Shown piece by piece: positions 7,237-16,511 of a DNA stretch of 64,000 nucleotides; positions within the stretch are counted from its first letter, which is position 1, and each line of letters starts with the position of its first letter. The notes under the pieces were generated by a model that saw only the letters and a program-made list of their open reading frames with translations, ran no database searches and had not been told where the DNA came from. Source of the DNA: Planctomycetota bacterium (lineage in GTDB: Bacteria > Planctomycetota > UBA1135 > GCA-002686595). The stretch is taken from positions 248,001 through 312,000 of the forward strand of contig JADJLZ010000002.1 in NCBI GenBank assembly GCA_016709875.1, given 5' to 3'. Position numbers and translations under genes: made by a program.

Positions 7237-8223
7237 CTAGCGCGGCTCGCGGCCCGCGGGGACCGCCACCAGCGAACGGCGCCAGGCGGCGAGCGGTGCC
7301 GTGTCGTCGAAGCGCAGCGTGCGTCCCTCGCGCACGACGCCGAGCTCGCGCCAGAGCGCGTCGAGGTCCACGGTCACGGCGGTGTGGGCCCAGCGCGCGT
7401 AGAGCGGCGCGACCACGGCGACGCCGAGCGCGCGGTCGAGCTCGCCCGCGAAGCTCGCGAGATCGGTGTGCTGCAGGATGCTCCTCCTGCGCGCGACGGT
7501 GCCCTCGAAGCCGTCGCGCAGTGATTTCGCGCCGTGCGTCGCGCGCGCGATCTCGACATCGGCCTCCAGGCAGAAGAGCGCGCCGCCGTAGTAGGTGCGC
7601 GCCCAGGTCGGCGTGTCGTCGATCCCGCCCTCGCCCGGCTGCGGCTCGCCCTGCGCGTAATCGCGCGTGATCTCGCGCCAGACGTCCTCTTCGCTGCGCT
7701 TGCCTCCGCGCGCGCGCGCAAAGGGCTCGAGGTAGGTCGCGACGCCCTCCTCGAACCAGTGCTGCTCGGGCGGCAGCTCGGGCACCGCGAGGTGGATCAT
7801 CTCGTGCACGAGCACCCAGTCACGCTCGAGCGCCGTCTCGCCCGCGCGGCTGCCGACGCCGACCTCGATCGCAGCGCCCGTTCCGGCAGGCCAGGTGCGC
7901 CCGTCGCGGATGCCGCGCGAGCGCGGACGCGGCTGGACTGTGATCGCGAGTTCCGCGACCGGAAACCGGCCGAAGGTCTCGCGCACCATCGACTGCGCGT
8001 CGCCGACCCAGCGCTCGAGCCGCTCGCGCGGAAGCGCGAGTTCGCCGGGCGCGATCTCGAGCGTGAGATCGGCGCGCGGCGGCTGCGCGGGCCGCGTGGG
8101 CTGCTCGACGGAGCCGCAGGCCGTCGCGGCGATCAGCGCCGGCAGGAGCCGCGCGCACGAGAGCAACAGGCGCGCCGCGCGGTTCGCGGATCGCTCACGG
8201 TTGTCGTTCGATCGGACGCTCAC
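7237..8223 (-). CDS. Putative gluzincin-type zinc metallopeptidase lipoprotein
   Basis: 328 residues from a GTG at 8223. 'LLPALIAATACGS' near residues 26-38 is a lipobox with Cys36, so the mature protein is probably membrane-anchored. 'WVLVHEMIHLAVPEL' contains HExxH, and about 20 residues on 'HWFEEGVATYLEPF' supplies the third ligand in the E-(G/A) context of gluzincins (M1/M61-like). The family cleaves peptides with a water activated by the Glu of HExxH. The remainder is not family-diagnostic. A TAGCCT hexamer (8233-8238) lies 9 nt upstream of the GTG. It is divergent from the propeller gene at 8316. Confidence 0.75.
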   Translation of the reverse strand: MSVRSNDNRERSANRAARLLLSCARLLPALIAATACGSVEQPTRPAQPPRADLTLEIAPGELALPRERLERWVGDAQSMVRETFGRFPVAELAITVQPRPRSRGIRDGRTWPAGTGAAIEVGVGSRAGETALERDWVLVHEMIHLAVPELPPEQHWFEEGVATYLEPFARARGGKRSEEDVWREITRDYAQGEPQPGEGGIDDTPTWARTYYGGALFCLEADVEIARATHGAKSLRDGFEGTVARRRSILQHTDLASFAGELDRALGVAVVAPLYARWAHTAVTVDLDALWRELGVVREGRTLRFDDTAPLAAWRRSLVAVPAGREPR

Positions 8224-8277
8224 GCGAAAGAGAGGCTAACTGATCGCAGCGCGATTCGAGAAAGTCGTCTACCCTCC

Positions 8278-8297
8278 GGGGGCAGGCTCGCGCCCCC
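8278..8297 (+). other. Small GC hairpin in the 5' leader of the gene at 8316
   Basis: GGGGGC (8278-8283) pairs with GCCCCC (8292-8297) across an 8-nt loop. It is followed by an AGAGG Shine-Dalgarno before the ATG at 8316. A possible -10 hexamer (TACCCT) lies just upstream, near 8270. It could affect translation or RNA stability; no known riboswitch is recognisable. Confidence 0.35.
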
Positions 8298-8315
8298 AAC
8301 CAAGAGGTCACCCCC

Positions 8316-10751
8316 ATGAAGACGCCGTGGTCGCTCCTTCTCTCTGTCCTGCTCTCCGCTCCGCTCCTCGCACAGGAAGGACCGTACACGCCCTGGGTCG
8401 GCGCACCCGGAGTGACCGAGAGCGTTCACGAGATCATGCAGCGCGAGGCGCAGCGCACAGCCCTGCCTCCTGCGGACGCAGGACTGCACGTGCGGCTGCA
8501 CGGAAGCCTGCGCGGGGCGAACGCGACACAGAATTCGCTTTCGCCCGCGCTCGCCCAGTGGCCGCCCGCCGCGGCGACGGCTCAGGCTGCGCCGTCGGGC
8601 GGACAACCGGGTCCCGCGCCCGCGGCGACCGTCGGCTCGTGGTTCCTGGGCGCACAGTCGAGCGAGTCTCCGTACGTTCCGCCGGACTCCCAAGGTGCGG
8701 TCGGTCCGACGCAGATCCTTTTCAACGTGAACGGGCGCATCAAGGTCTTCGACAAGTCCGGAATCCTTGGCGGCCTGAACACGAGCGGCGACAACTTCTT
8801 CCAGTCCGTGCGCGGCGGCTCCCCGGCTGTCGATCCGCAGGTGTGCTACGACCGCACCAGCGGACGCTTCTTCTGTTCCGCGATCACGACCTCCGTCCCC
8901 AATCGTGTGTTGATGGCCGTCAGCAGCGGGTCCACGATCACGGACCAGTCGAGCTTCACCTTCTTCTTCTTCCAGCAGGACCAGGTGACCCCGCTCGGAA
9001 ACACGGGCGAATTCGCCGACTACGCCAAGATCGGCGTCGACGCGAACGCGTACTACGTCGGCGTCAACATGTTCAACAGCTCGCTCACGGCCTTCACGGG
9101 GTCGACGGGCTTCGTGGTCAAGAAGAGCTCGATGATTTCGGGCGGACCGATCCAGGCGACCGCGTTCCGTGGCATGTGCGGACCGATCGGCCCTGGCCCC
9201 TCGTCCCCGATTGGAGTCGAGAATGACGACCCCAGCGCCACCGAGGGCTACTTCGTCGGCGTTTCGAACTCTGGCTTCGGTGTGGTCACGCTGCGGCGCA
9301 TCTCCAACCCGGGTGGCAACCCGAGCATTTCGGGCAACCTCGAGGTGACGGTGCCCATGACGGGCAACCCGCAGGACCAGCCGGCGCTCGGCAGCAGCAG
9401 CGCGCTCGACGCGATCGACGATCGTCTGATCGCCGCGATCATCCACCGCAACCGCGCCACCGGCACGCCGAGCCTGTGGACCAGCCACCAACTCGAGGTC
9501 GACGCGAGCGGCGTCGCCAACGGCAGCGGCAACCGCAACGGCACGCGCTGGTACCAGTTCCAGAACCTCTCGAGCATCCCGACACTGACGCAGTCGGGCA
9601 CCCTGTTCGATGCCGCGAGCACCAACCCGCGCGGATTCTGGTTCGCCGCGAGCGCGATGACGGGCCAGGGACACATGTTCCTCGCCTCGAGCTACGCAGG
9701 CAACGCGGACCACGCGGGGATCGCGGTCAGCGGACGACTTGCGAGCGACCCGCTCGGCACGCTGCAGGCGCCGAGCTTCGCCGTGGTCAGCACGAACAAC
9801 TACAACGTCCAGGGCGGCACGCAGCGCTGGGGTGACATGGCTCGCGCCGAGGTCGATCCCACCGACGACCAGAGCGTGTGGGCCTTCGCTGAATACTGCA
9901 ACGCCGACAATTCCTGGGGCGTCGCCGCGGTGAAGTTGCTCGCGCCGCCTCCCGCGACACCTTCGCTTTGCACGCCGCCGAGCCTCGCGGCGGGCGCTTC
10001 GAACGTGCTGGTCACGCTCGACGGAGCCTCGAGCGCGGGCTCAGCCTTCTACGACACCGAGCCGGGCTACAACCGCATCGCGGTGAGCGTCAGCGGCAGC
10101 GGCGTGACGGTCAACTCGGTCAGCTTCGTCAGCCCCACGCAGTTGACGCTCGATCTCAGCGTCTCGGGCGCGGCCTCGGCCGGCGGACGCACGATCACGG
10201 TCACCAACCCCGACGGACAGAACCTGGTCTCGGCCACGACGATCCTGACCATCCTCGGTGCGGGTCCGGGGATCGCGGGCTGCTTCGGTGATGGCACGCT
10301 GATCACGCCCTGCCCGTGCGCGAACTTCGGACTCGCCGGTCACGGCTGCGAGAACTCGATCGGATCGGGTGGAGCCGTACTCGTCGCGAGCGGCACGATC
10401 AGCCCCGACACCGTCGTGCTGGGCTCGTCGGGCGAACTCGCGTCCGCGCTCTCGATCTTCCTCCAGGGAGACGTGAACACGACCACGGGCGTCCTCTTCG
10501 GCGACGGACTCCGCTGCGCCGCGGGAACTCTGCTGCGGCTTGGGAGCCACAACGCGAGCGCGGGCAGCGTCAGCTATCCGATCGGCGGCGATCTCTCGAT
10601 CAGTGCGCGCTCGGCAGCGCTAGGAGACACGCTCACGCCCGGCGCGACGCGCGTCTACCAGACGTACTACCGAGACCCGAGCATCTCGTTCTGCCCCGCA
10701 CCCGCGGGCAACACCTGGAACGTGAGCAACTCCCAGGTCATCACCTGGTAG
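8316..10751 (+). CDS. Large secreted beta-propeller-like protein with IPT/TIG-like region and a lineage-specific C-terminal domain
   Basis: 811 residues with a signal peptide (1-20, cut near 'LLAQEG') and a Shine-Dalgarno AGAGG before the ATG. Residues about 110-530 are rich in beta-strand, Gly and Asn and resemble a propeller or sialidase-like fold. Residues about 545-645 ('VLVTLDGASSAG...RTITVTNPDG') look like an IPT/TIG immunoglobulin-like domain. The last ~155 residues start with a Cys-rich block (CFGDGTLITPCPCANFG, GHGCENS), contain 'YYRDPSISFCP' and end in Trp. The same domain ends the protein at 58424-61663. I infer that this domain is a sorting or surface-attachment module. The substrate and partners are unknown. 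Confidence 0.75.
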   Translation: MKTPWSLLLSVLLSAPLLAQEGPYTPWVGAPGVTESVHEIMQREAQRTALPPADAGLHVRLHGSLRGANATQNSLSPALAQWPPAAATAQAAPSGGQPGPAPAATVGSWFLGAQSSESPYVPPDSQGAVGPTQILFNVNGRIKVFDKSGILGGLNTSGDNFFQSVRGGSPAVDPQVCYDRTSGRFFCSAITTSVPNRVLMAVSSGSTITDQSSFTFFFFQQDQVTPLGNTGEFADYAKIGVDANAYYVGVNMFNSSLTAFTGSTGFVVKKSSMISGGPIQATAFRGMCGPIGPGPSSPIGVENDDPSATEGYFVGVSNSGFGVVTLRRISNPGGNPSISGNLEVTVPMTGNPQDQPALGSSSALDAIDDRLIAAIIHRNRATGTPSLWTSHQLEVDASGVANGSGNRNGTRWYQFQNLSSIPTLTQSGTLFDAASTNPRGFWFAASAMTGQGHMFLASSYAGNADHAGIAVSGRLASDPLGTLQAPSFAVVSTNNYNVQGGTQRWGDMARAEVDPTDDQSVWAFAEYCNADNSWGVAAVKLLAPPPATPSLCTPPSLAAGASNVLVTLDGASSAGSAFYDTEPGYNRIAVSVSGSGVTVNSVSFVSPTQLTLDLSVSGAASAGGRTITVTNPDGQNLVSATTILTILGAGPGIAGCFGDGTLITPCPCANFGLAGHGCENSIGSGGAVLVASGTISPDTVVLGSSGELASALSIFLQGDVNTTTGVLFGDGLRCAAGTLLRLGSHNASAGSVSYPIGGDLSISARSAALGDTLTPGATRVYQTYYRDPSISFCPAPAGNTWNVSNSQVITW

Positions 10752-10766
10752 GCGGCCGCGCTCGGA

Positions 10767-13700
10767 TCACTTGCCGCTGGGGAGCCGGAACTGGCTCTCG
10801 AAGTGGTACTTGCCCGCGTGCACGTCGAAGCTCGCGCGTCCCGCGAACTCGGCGCCCACCAGACCCTTCTCGTAATCGAGCGGCAGCACGTAGGGCGCGG
10901 CCTCGAGCACGCTCTTGCCGCCCTCGCGCACCGACTCGATGCCGAGCGAGGGAAGCACGACCGTCGCGCTCGTGTTGGGCGGGACGGTGACGTCGAGCAC
11001 GAAGTTGTCGCCCTGGATCTTCCAGTCGCTCACGATCGTGCCGCGGATCGAGTGGTAGCTGCCGCCCGCCGCGGGGATCTGCAGACCAGCGCGCGGCTCG
11101 ATGAAGAAGCGCGCGTAGCCCGGCCCTTCCGTGTCGGGGCGGATTCCCGCGACGCAGCCCATCAGCCACTCGCCCACCGAGCCGAAGGCGAAGTGGTTGA
11201 ACGAGTTCATGCTCGGGTCCTGCGGACCGCGGCCGGGATACAGACCGTCCCAGCGTTCCCAGATCGAGGTCGCGCCCTGGTCCTGCTGCCAGCCCCAGCT
11301 GGGGAAGTCCTTCGAGCGCACGAGGCGGCTCGCGAGCTCCTCGTAGCCCCGCCGCGCGAGCTCGATCAGCATGCGGTGCGTCGTCTGCATGCCGGTGCTC
11401 ATGTGTCCAGCGCGTTTCTCGGTGATCGAGACCGAGAGCTTCGCTTGCACCAGCGGCACGAGATTCTTCGGCACGAGGTTGAAGGCCAGCGCGAGCGCGT
11501 AGGCCGCCTGCGTGTCGCCCTTGATCGTTCCGTCGGGCTGGATGTAGGCCTTCTGGAAGGCCGCGCGCACGCGGTCGGACATCTTGAGGTAGCGGTCGGC
11601 GAGGTCGGTCTTGCCGTCGACCGCGGCCATCATCCCGGTCAGCTCGGCCGAGCGCGCCCAGAACGCGGTGGCGAAGAGTTCCTTGTCCACCTCGCAGCCG
11701 TTCGTGTCCCAGCCCGCGGCCTGGATCTGGCTGCCGTTGAGCCAGTCGCCGTAGTCGTTGCCGCGCTCCGCGCTCCACAGGCCGTCGGGGTTCTTCGAGT
11801 CGATGAACTCCATCCAACGCGTCGCGAAGGGCAGCGTGGTTCCGAGCACGCGCGTGTCGCCGTAGTTCTTCCAAAGCTCGAAGGGCAGGAAGATTCCCGC
11901 GTCGGCCCAGCCCGGCGCACCGACGAAGTCGGTCTCGGTGCTGAAAGGGTTGGGCGAGAAGTCGGAGAAGCGGTGTCCCGACGAGAGCGAGTCGCGCACG
12001 GGCTGCAGCCACTGCGTGAAGAAGGCCGCGAGGTTGCTGTGGTACATCGCCGTCGGCCCGAAAGCCTGGATGTCGCCCATCCAGCCCATGCGCTCGTCGC
12101 GCTGCGGGCAGTCGGTCGGCAGGCTCTGGATGTTGGCGCGCAGCGTCGTGCCGATGTTCTCCCAGAGCTTCGTCAGCACGGGCTGCTGCGCGTGAAAGCT
12201 GCCGCTCTGCTCGGCGGAGTTCGAGACGAGCTGCGCCACGAGCTGCGGCTGCTCGAGCTTCTCCCCGGGCTTTGCGCCAGGAAAGCTCGCCTCGACGTAG
12301 CGGAAGCCGTGGAACGTGAAGCGCGGCTCGAAGCTCTCCTCGCCGCCGCCCTTGAACACGTAGTGGTCGGTCTGCTTCGCGCTGCGCAGGTTCTCCGTGT
12401 ACAGCGAGCCGTCCTCCTTCAGGAGCTCAGCGTGGCGCAACACGAGCTCTGCGCCCGCCGGAGCACGCGCGCGCAGCCGGCACCAGCCGCCGATGTTGCG
12501 GCCGAAGTCGAACAGCCAGCGGTTGGGGCCGAGCTCCTTCACGCTCACCGGCGGGAGCTCGCCCACGACGCGCACGGGCGTGCCGCGCTGCGAATTGGGC
12601 GTCGTGCTGACGCGCAGGAGCATGGCCGCGGGCTTCCAGTCGTGGTCGTCAAAGCCGGCACGGTCCCAGCCGCTCTCCTCTGCACGCGCGTCGTAGACCT
12701 CTCCGTCGAGCAGGTCGGCGTTCACGAGCGGTCCCTCGAGCTTGCTCTTCCAGTCCGCACTCGTCGGGATCGTCTGGCGCTGCCCGTCAGCGAACTCGAG
12801 CGTCAACTGGCCGTAGAAGGCCGGCTTGCGGCCGTAGAGCCCGCGCTGGGGCCCGCCGACGAAGATCTGCGCCAGGCCGACACGACCGGCGTACCAGCCG
12901 TCGGCGAGCTGCACGGCGATCGCGTTCGGACCCTGTGCGAGCAGGTTCGTGATGTCGTACGTGTCGTAGACCGCGCGCTTGCGGTAGTCGCTCCAGCCCG
13001 GGGCGAGCACGTCCTGCGTGACGGGCTTGCCGTTCACGCGCACTTCGTACAGGCCCAGAGCCGTGCAGGCGAGCGTCGCGTGCGTGACCTGTCGAGAGAC
13101 CTGGAATTCATGGCGCAGACGCGGCTCGCGCAGCGGCATGTCGCCAGCGCCCGAGGAGGAGGTCGTGATGCCGTCGCTCAGGCTGCGCGCGGACCAGTTG
13201 TCCTCCTCGCGCGAGTCGCTGGCCCAGACCTGCTTGCCCGAGGAGATGACCTGCCCGCTCTGGCTGTCGACCACCTCGACCTCGGCGAAGGCGGCCCCGT
13301 AGCCGCGCTTCTCGTCGTGCGCGAGCTTCGTGAGGCTGATCATCACGTACTGCATCTTCATGCGCGAGAGCGTGTGCAATTCGAGCGGCCCATCGGGGTC
13401 CTCGGGCAATTTGATGTCGAATTCGCTCTGATCGATGACCTTGAAGACGCGCTTCATGTCGTCGAATCCAGGGTAGTCGCTGCCCCAGACGTTGATACGG
13501 ATCGGGAACAGCGACCAGGGCTTGTTCGTGCCGTCCTCCGAACGCGCCGGGTAGAGCCGGACCGTGTCGAAGATCGCGCCCTCGCCGAGGTCGAACTTGA
13601 CCCACTTGTAGTCGTCTTCCTTGTCGGTGAACTGGCTGCACCAGCCGCGATTGCCGGGCACGAACTCCTGCGCGGGCGTGGGCTCCTCGATCCAGTGCGC

Positions 13701-14123
13701 CTGCCAGTCGGTGGGCAAGAGCGCGCCCGTGGACCAGTGCGCGTTCTCACTCCAGGGCGAGACTTGACCGTCGCCGTCCCAGCTGCGGACCTTCCACCAG
13801 TAGTGCGTCCAGGCGAGCAGGTCCTTGCCGGGGTATTCGATCTGGCAGGTGTCCGCGGTCTCGCGCTTGCCGCTGTCCCAGAGACCGCCCGCGTCGCTGT
13901 CCAATTCAGCCTCGGAGCTCGCAACCAGGATCTGCCAGGCGGTTTGCTTCGCGCCGCGGCGCTCGTCGTCGAGCTCGAAGGAAAAGCGCGGCTTGCGCTC
14001 GTCGAGGCCGAGCGGCTGGACGAGGTACTCCACGCGCAGGTTCCGGGGGGCCTGGGCCGCCGTCGCGGGGGCGGGGTGGAGGGGGAGGATTGCGGAGAGG
14101 ACGAGTAGGAACGTCTGAATCAT
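10767..14123 (-). CDS. Secreted GH78 alpha-L-rhamnosidase
   Basis: 1118 residues with signal peptide 1-22. The N-terminal Fn3-like domain ('PRNLRVEYLVQPLGLDERKPRFSF') is followed by an inserted discoidin-like beta domain (about 150-320), the Bac_rhamnosid_N domain and a six-hairpin catalytic domain. Family signatures are visible: 'LPTDCPQRDERMGWMGD' (general acid region) and 'NHFAFGSVGEWLMG' (the Glu is the expected general base), followed by a C-terminal beta-sandwich. The enzyme would remove terminal alpha-L-rhamnose from plant or algal glycans or glycosides outside the cytoplasm. Length fits GH78. A TAGTCT hexamer (14134-14139) lies 10 nt before the ATG. Confidence 0.93.
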   Translation of the reverse strand: MIQTFLLVLSAILPLHPAPATAAQAPRNLRVEYLVQPLGLDERKPRFSFELDDERRGAKQTAWQILVASSEAELDSDAGGLWDSGKRETADTCQIEYPGKDLLAWTHYWWKVRSWDGDGQVSPWSENAHWSTGALLPTDWQAHWIEEPTPAQEFVPGNRGWCSQFTDKEDDYKWVKFDLGEGAIFDTVRLYPARSEDGTNKPWSLFPIRINVWGSDYPGFDDMKRVFKVIDQSEFDIKLPEDPDGPLELHTLSRMKMQYVMISLTKLAHDEKRGYGAAFAEVEVVDSQSGQVISSGKQVWASDSREEDNWSARSLSDGITTSSSGAGDMPLREPRLRHEFQVSRQVTHATLACTALGLYEVRVNGKPVTQDVLAPGWSDYRKRAVYDTYDITNLLAQGPNAIAVQLADGWYAGRVGLAQIFVGGPQRGLYGRKPAFYGQLTLEFADGQRQTIPTSADWKSKLEGPLVNADLLDGEVYDARAEESGWDRAGFDDHDWKPAAMLLRVSTTPNSQRGTPVRVVGELPPVSVKELGPNRWLFDFGRNIGGWCRLRARAPAGAELVLRHAELLKEDGSLYTENLRSAKQTDHYVFKGGGEESFEPRFTFHGFRYVEASFPGAKPGEKLEQPQLVAQLVSNSAEQSGSFHAQQPVLTKLWENIGTTLRANIQSLPTDCPQRDERMGWMGDIQAFGPTAMYHSNLAAFFTQWLQPVRDSLSSGHRFSDFSPNPFSTETDFVGAPGWADAGIFLPFELWKNYGDTRVLGTTLPFATRWMEFIDSKNPDGLWSAERGNDYGDWLNGSQIQAAGWDTNGCEVDKELFATAFWARSAELTGMMAAVDGKTDLADRYLKMSDRVRAAFQKAYIQPDGTIKGDTQAAYALALAFNLVPKNLVPLVQAKLSVSITEKRAGHMSTGMQTTHRMLIELARRGYEELASRLVRSKDFPSWGWQQDQGATSIWERWDGLYPGRGPQDPSMNSFNHFAFGSVGEWLMGCVAGIRPDTEGPGYARFFIEPRAGLQIPAAGGSYHSIRGTIVSDWKIQGDNFVLDVTVPPNTSATVVLPSLGIESVREGGKSVLEAAPYVLPLDYEKGLVGAEFAGRASFDVHAGKYHFESQFRLPSGK

Positions 14124-14224
14124 GACTCCGAGAAGACTACCCGATCGGGGGGAGAGGGGGGCTTGGTCGAGGAAGCGCAGGAAGAATTGCGCCGTTCACG
14201 GGCTAGAATCGCGGCTTCCTCCGC

Positions 14225-15172
14225 GTGAATGAGCTGCATACGGCGTGGGTCGAGATCGCGAGAGCGAACGACCGAAAAAAGTGCCAGGAGTTGGCGCTCG
14301 TGCTGCAGTCCGTCGGCCTCCCCCACGCGAGCGCCTACCACCTGGATTTCTGGGTGGTGCTGGTCCCAGAGGCGGCTGCCGAACAGGCGCGCGATGAGCT
14401 CGGGCGCTACGAACGCGAGAACCGCGGCTGGCCGCCGCGCGAGGCCGCCGTGCACTCGAACTCCGACGGCGTGTTCCTGGCGATGTTCTATGCCGCGCTG
14501 CTCGTGATCGGCTTCCTGGCCGACAAGCGCGGGCTCTTCGGCGTCGACTGGGGCGCGATCGGCGCTTCGGATGCGGCGCGCGTCGGGGCGGGCGAGCCCT
14601 GGCGCGTCGTGACGGCGCTGATGCTGCACGTGGACCTCGTGCATCTCGCGGGCAACCTCGTCTTCGGGCTGCTCTTCGGCGTGCTGCTCGCGTGGTCGCT
14701 CGGCTCGGGGCTCGCGGGCCTGTGCTTCGTGCTCACCGGCGCAGCCGGCAACTTCGTCAACGCGCTCGTGCAGCCGCAGACGCACGTCTCCGTCGGGGCC
14801 TCGACCGCGGTCTTCGGCGTGCTCGGCGTGCAGGTCGCCTACGAGTTCATGCGCCGCCGCGATGGCCGGCCGGCCTGGCGCCGGCGCGTGCCGCTGATCG
14901 CCGGCGCGGTGCTGCTGGGCCTGCTCGGCCTGGGCGGCGCGTGGCACGATCCGAGCGAGGTCGAGGAGCAGTCGCGCAAGCTGCAGGCCGTGCTCGAGAA
15001 GACCGACGTGATCGCGCACTTCACGGGCTTCCTCTCGGGCGCCGCGCTGGGCGCCGCACTGGGCTGGAAACGGCGCTTGCCGCGCCTTTCGACCAGCCTC
15101 GAGGTGCTCTTCGGCGGCCTCGCGCTCGGGATCCTCGGCGTTTGCTGGGCGCTCGCGGTCGTTCGCGGCTGA
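14225..15172 (+). CDS. Rhomboid-family intramembrane serine protease
   Basis: 315 residues from GTG 14225; an overlapping ATG at 14229 is out of frame. The first ~80 residues form a soluble domain resembling the DUF2007-like N-terminal extension of some rhomboids, with 'QSVGLPHASAYH'. The membrane domain has 'LMLHVDLVHLAGN' (HxxxN), then 'VGASTAVFGVLG' (GxSxxxFG, catalytic Ser) and 'DVIAHFTGFLSGAALG' (catalytic His), so the dyad is intact. Rhomboids cleave transmembrane helices of substrate proteins. TAGAAT (14204-14209) lies 15 nt upstream and there is no Shine-Dalgarno. Confidence 0.9.
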   Translation: MNELHTAWVEIARANDRKKCQELALVLQSVGLPHASAYHLDFWVVLVPEAAAEQARDELGRYERENRGWPPREAAVHSNSDGVFLAMFYAALLVIGFLADKRGLFGVDWGAIGASDAARVGAGEPWRVVTALMLHVDLVHLAGNLVFGLLFGVLLAWSLGSGLAGLCFVLTGAAGNFVNALVQPQTHVSVGASTAVFGVLGVQVAYEFMRRRDGRPAWRRRVPLIAGAVLLGLLGLGGAWHDPSEVEEQSRKLQAVLEKTDVIAHFTGFLSGAALGAALGWKRRLPRLSTSLEVLFGGLALGILGVCWALAVVRG

Positions 15173-15245
15173 TCGGGCTCTTACGCGCAATTGGGCGCTG
15201 CGGGCTTCCGCGCGGAGCGCGCGGAGCGGATGATTCCGCCCGCGC

Positions 15246-16511
15246 ATGAAGCTGGTCGAGATCAAGAAGAGCGAGATCGCGCTCACGCTGCTCTCGGGCC
15301 TGTACTTCTTCTTCCTGCTGACGAGCTACTACATCCTGCGGCCGATGCGCGAGGCCGAGGGCGCGGAACGCAGTTCGACGCGGCTCGCCTGGCTCTTCAC
15401 CGCGACCTGCGTGACGATGATCGCGATGCAGCCGCTCTACGGCTGGGTCGTCTCGCGCTGGCCGCGGCGCGTGTTCATCCCCTGGGTCTACCGCTTCTTC
15501 GGGCTGAACCTGGGGCTCTTCTTCCTGCTCTGGCGCTTCGGCGGCCCCGCGACCGCCAAGGTGCTCTCGGACGTGTTCTTCGTCTGGGTCAGCGTCTTCA
15601 ACCTGTTCGTAGTCGCGGTGTTCTGGAGCTTCATGGCGGACATCTTCCGCGAGGAGCAGTCCAAGCGCCTCTTCGGCCTGATCGCGGTCGGCGGCAGCAT
15701 CGGCGCGGTGACCGGCGCGCAGATCACGCGCTCGCTCGTGGGCTGGGTCGGCAACGTGAACATGCTGCTCGTCTCGCTGGTCGTGCTCGAGCTCGCGACG
15801 CAGTGCATGCTCTGGATCGCGCGCCTGCGCGGCCCCGAGGAGCTCGAGCACGCTGAGCAGGCCAACATGCCCGAGGCCGCGCAGGTCGGCGACGCCTGGA
15901 ACGGGCTGCGACTGATCCTGCGCTCGCCCTTCCTGCGCCTGGTCGCGGCGCACTTCTTCCTCGCCAGCAGCATCGGCACGGTGCTGTACTTCGAACAGAA
16001 GGAGCTCGTGCAGGCGGGCTTCCCCGACAAGGCGGCGCGCACGCAGGCCTTCGCCTCGATCGACGTGTGGACCAACGCCGCGACCTTCCTGGTGCAGCTC
16101 TTCGTCACGGGCCGCCTGGTGAAGCGCATGGGCATCGGCTTCGCGCTGATGCTCGGGCCGGTCGCGGCCGTCGTGATGCTGGTCGCGATGGCGATCTCGC
16201 CCACGCTGGGCGTGCTGATCGCGGCGCAGATCATCCTGCGCACGCTGCAGCACGCGACCACGCGCCCCGCGCGCGAGATGATCTTCACGGTTGTCGGCCG
16301 CGAGGTGAAGTACAAGTCGAAGGGCTTCATCGACACCTTCGTCTACCGCTTCGGCGACCAGCTCGGCAGTTGGGGCTTCACCGGCCTCTTCACCACCCTC
16401 GGCCTCGCGCTCGGGCCGATCGCCTGGGTCACCGTGCCGGTGACACTGACCTGGTGCGCGGTCGCGCGCGCCCTCGGCCGAGCGCAGAAGAAACTCGCGC
16501 GCGACGAATAG
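15246..16511 (+). CDS. MFS-type transporter of the NTP/NDP-exchanger-like (Npt/TlcA) group
   Basis: 421 residues with about 11-12 hydrophobic helices. The start 'LLSGLYFFFLLTSYYILRPMRE' and the loop 'FWSFMADIFREEQSKRLFGLIAVGGSIGAVTG' are the characteristic blocks of the group annotated as NTP/NDP exchange transporter or Npt1/Npt2-like MFS in free-living bacteria. The C-terminal half has 'ARTLQHATTRPAREMIFTVV', where Arg-Pro-Ala-Arg-Glu is also conserved. In free-living organisms the substrate is not established, so nucleotide exchange should not be assumed. It is inner-membrane located and convergent with the following gene, with adjacent stops. Confidence 0.8.
   Translation: MKLVEIKKSEIALTLLSGLYFFFLLTSYYILRPMREAEGAERSSTRLAWLFTATCVTMIAMQPLYGWVVSRWPRRVFIPWVYRFFGLNLGLFFLLWRFGGPATAKVLSDVFFVWVSVFNLFVVAVFWSFMADIFREEQSKRLFGLIAVGGSIGAVTGAQITRSLVGWVGNVNMLLVSLVVLELATQCMLWIARLRGPEELEHAEQANMPEAAQVGDAWNGLRLILRSPFLRLVAAHFFLASSIGTVLYFEQKELVQAGFPDKAARTQAFASIDVWTNAATFLVQLFVTGRLVKRMGIGFALMLGPVAAVVMLVAMAISPTLGVLIAAQIILRTLQHATTRPAREMIFTVVGREVKYKSKGFIDTFVYRFGDQLGSWGFTGLFTTLGLALGPIAWVTVPVTLTWCAVARALGRAQKKLARDE

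Noticed and set aside
10803..14108. Very long plus-strand open frame (about 1100 codons) opposite the rhamnosidase gene
   Set aside because: It reads Arg/Ala/Val/Glu-rich low-complexity protein without motifs. It is the usual shadow frame in high-GC DNA antisense to a conserved GH78 gene.
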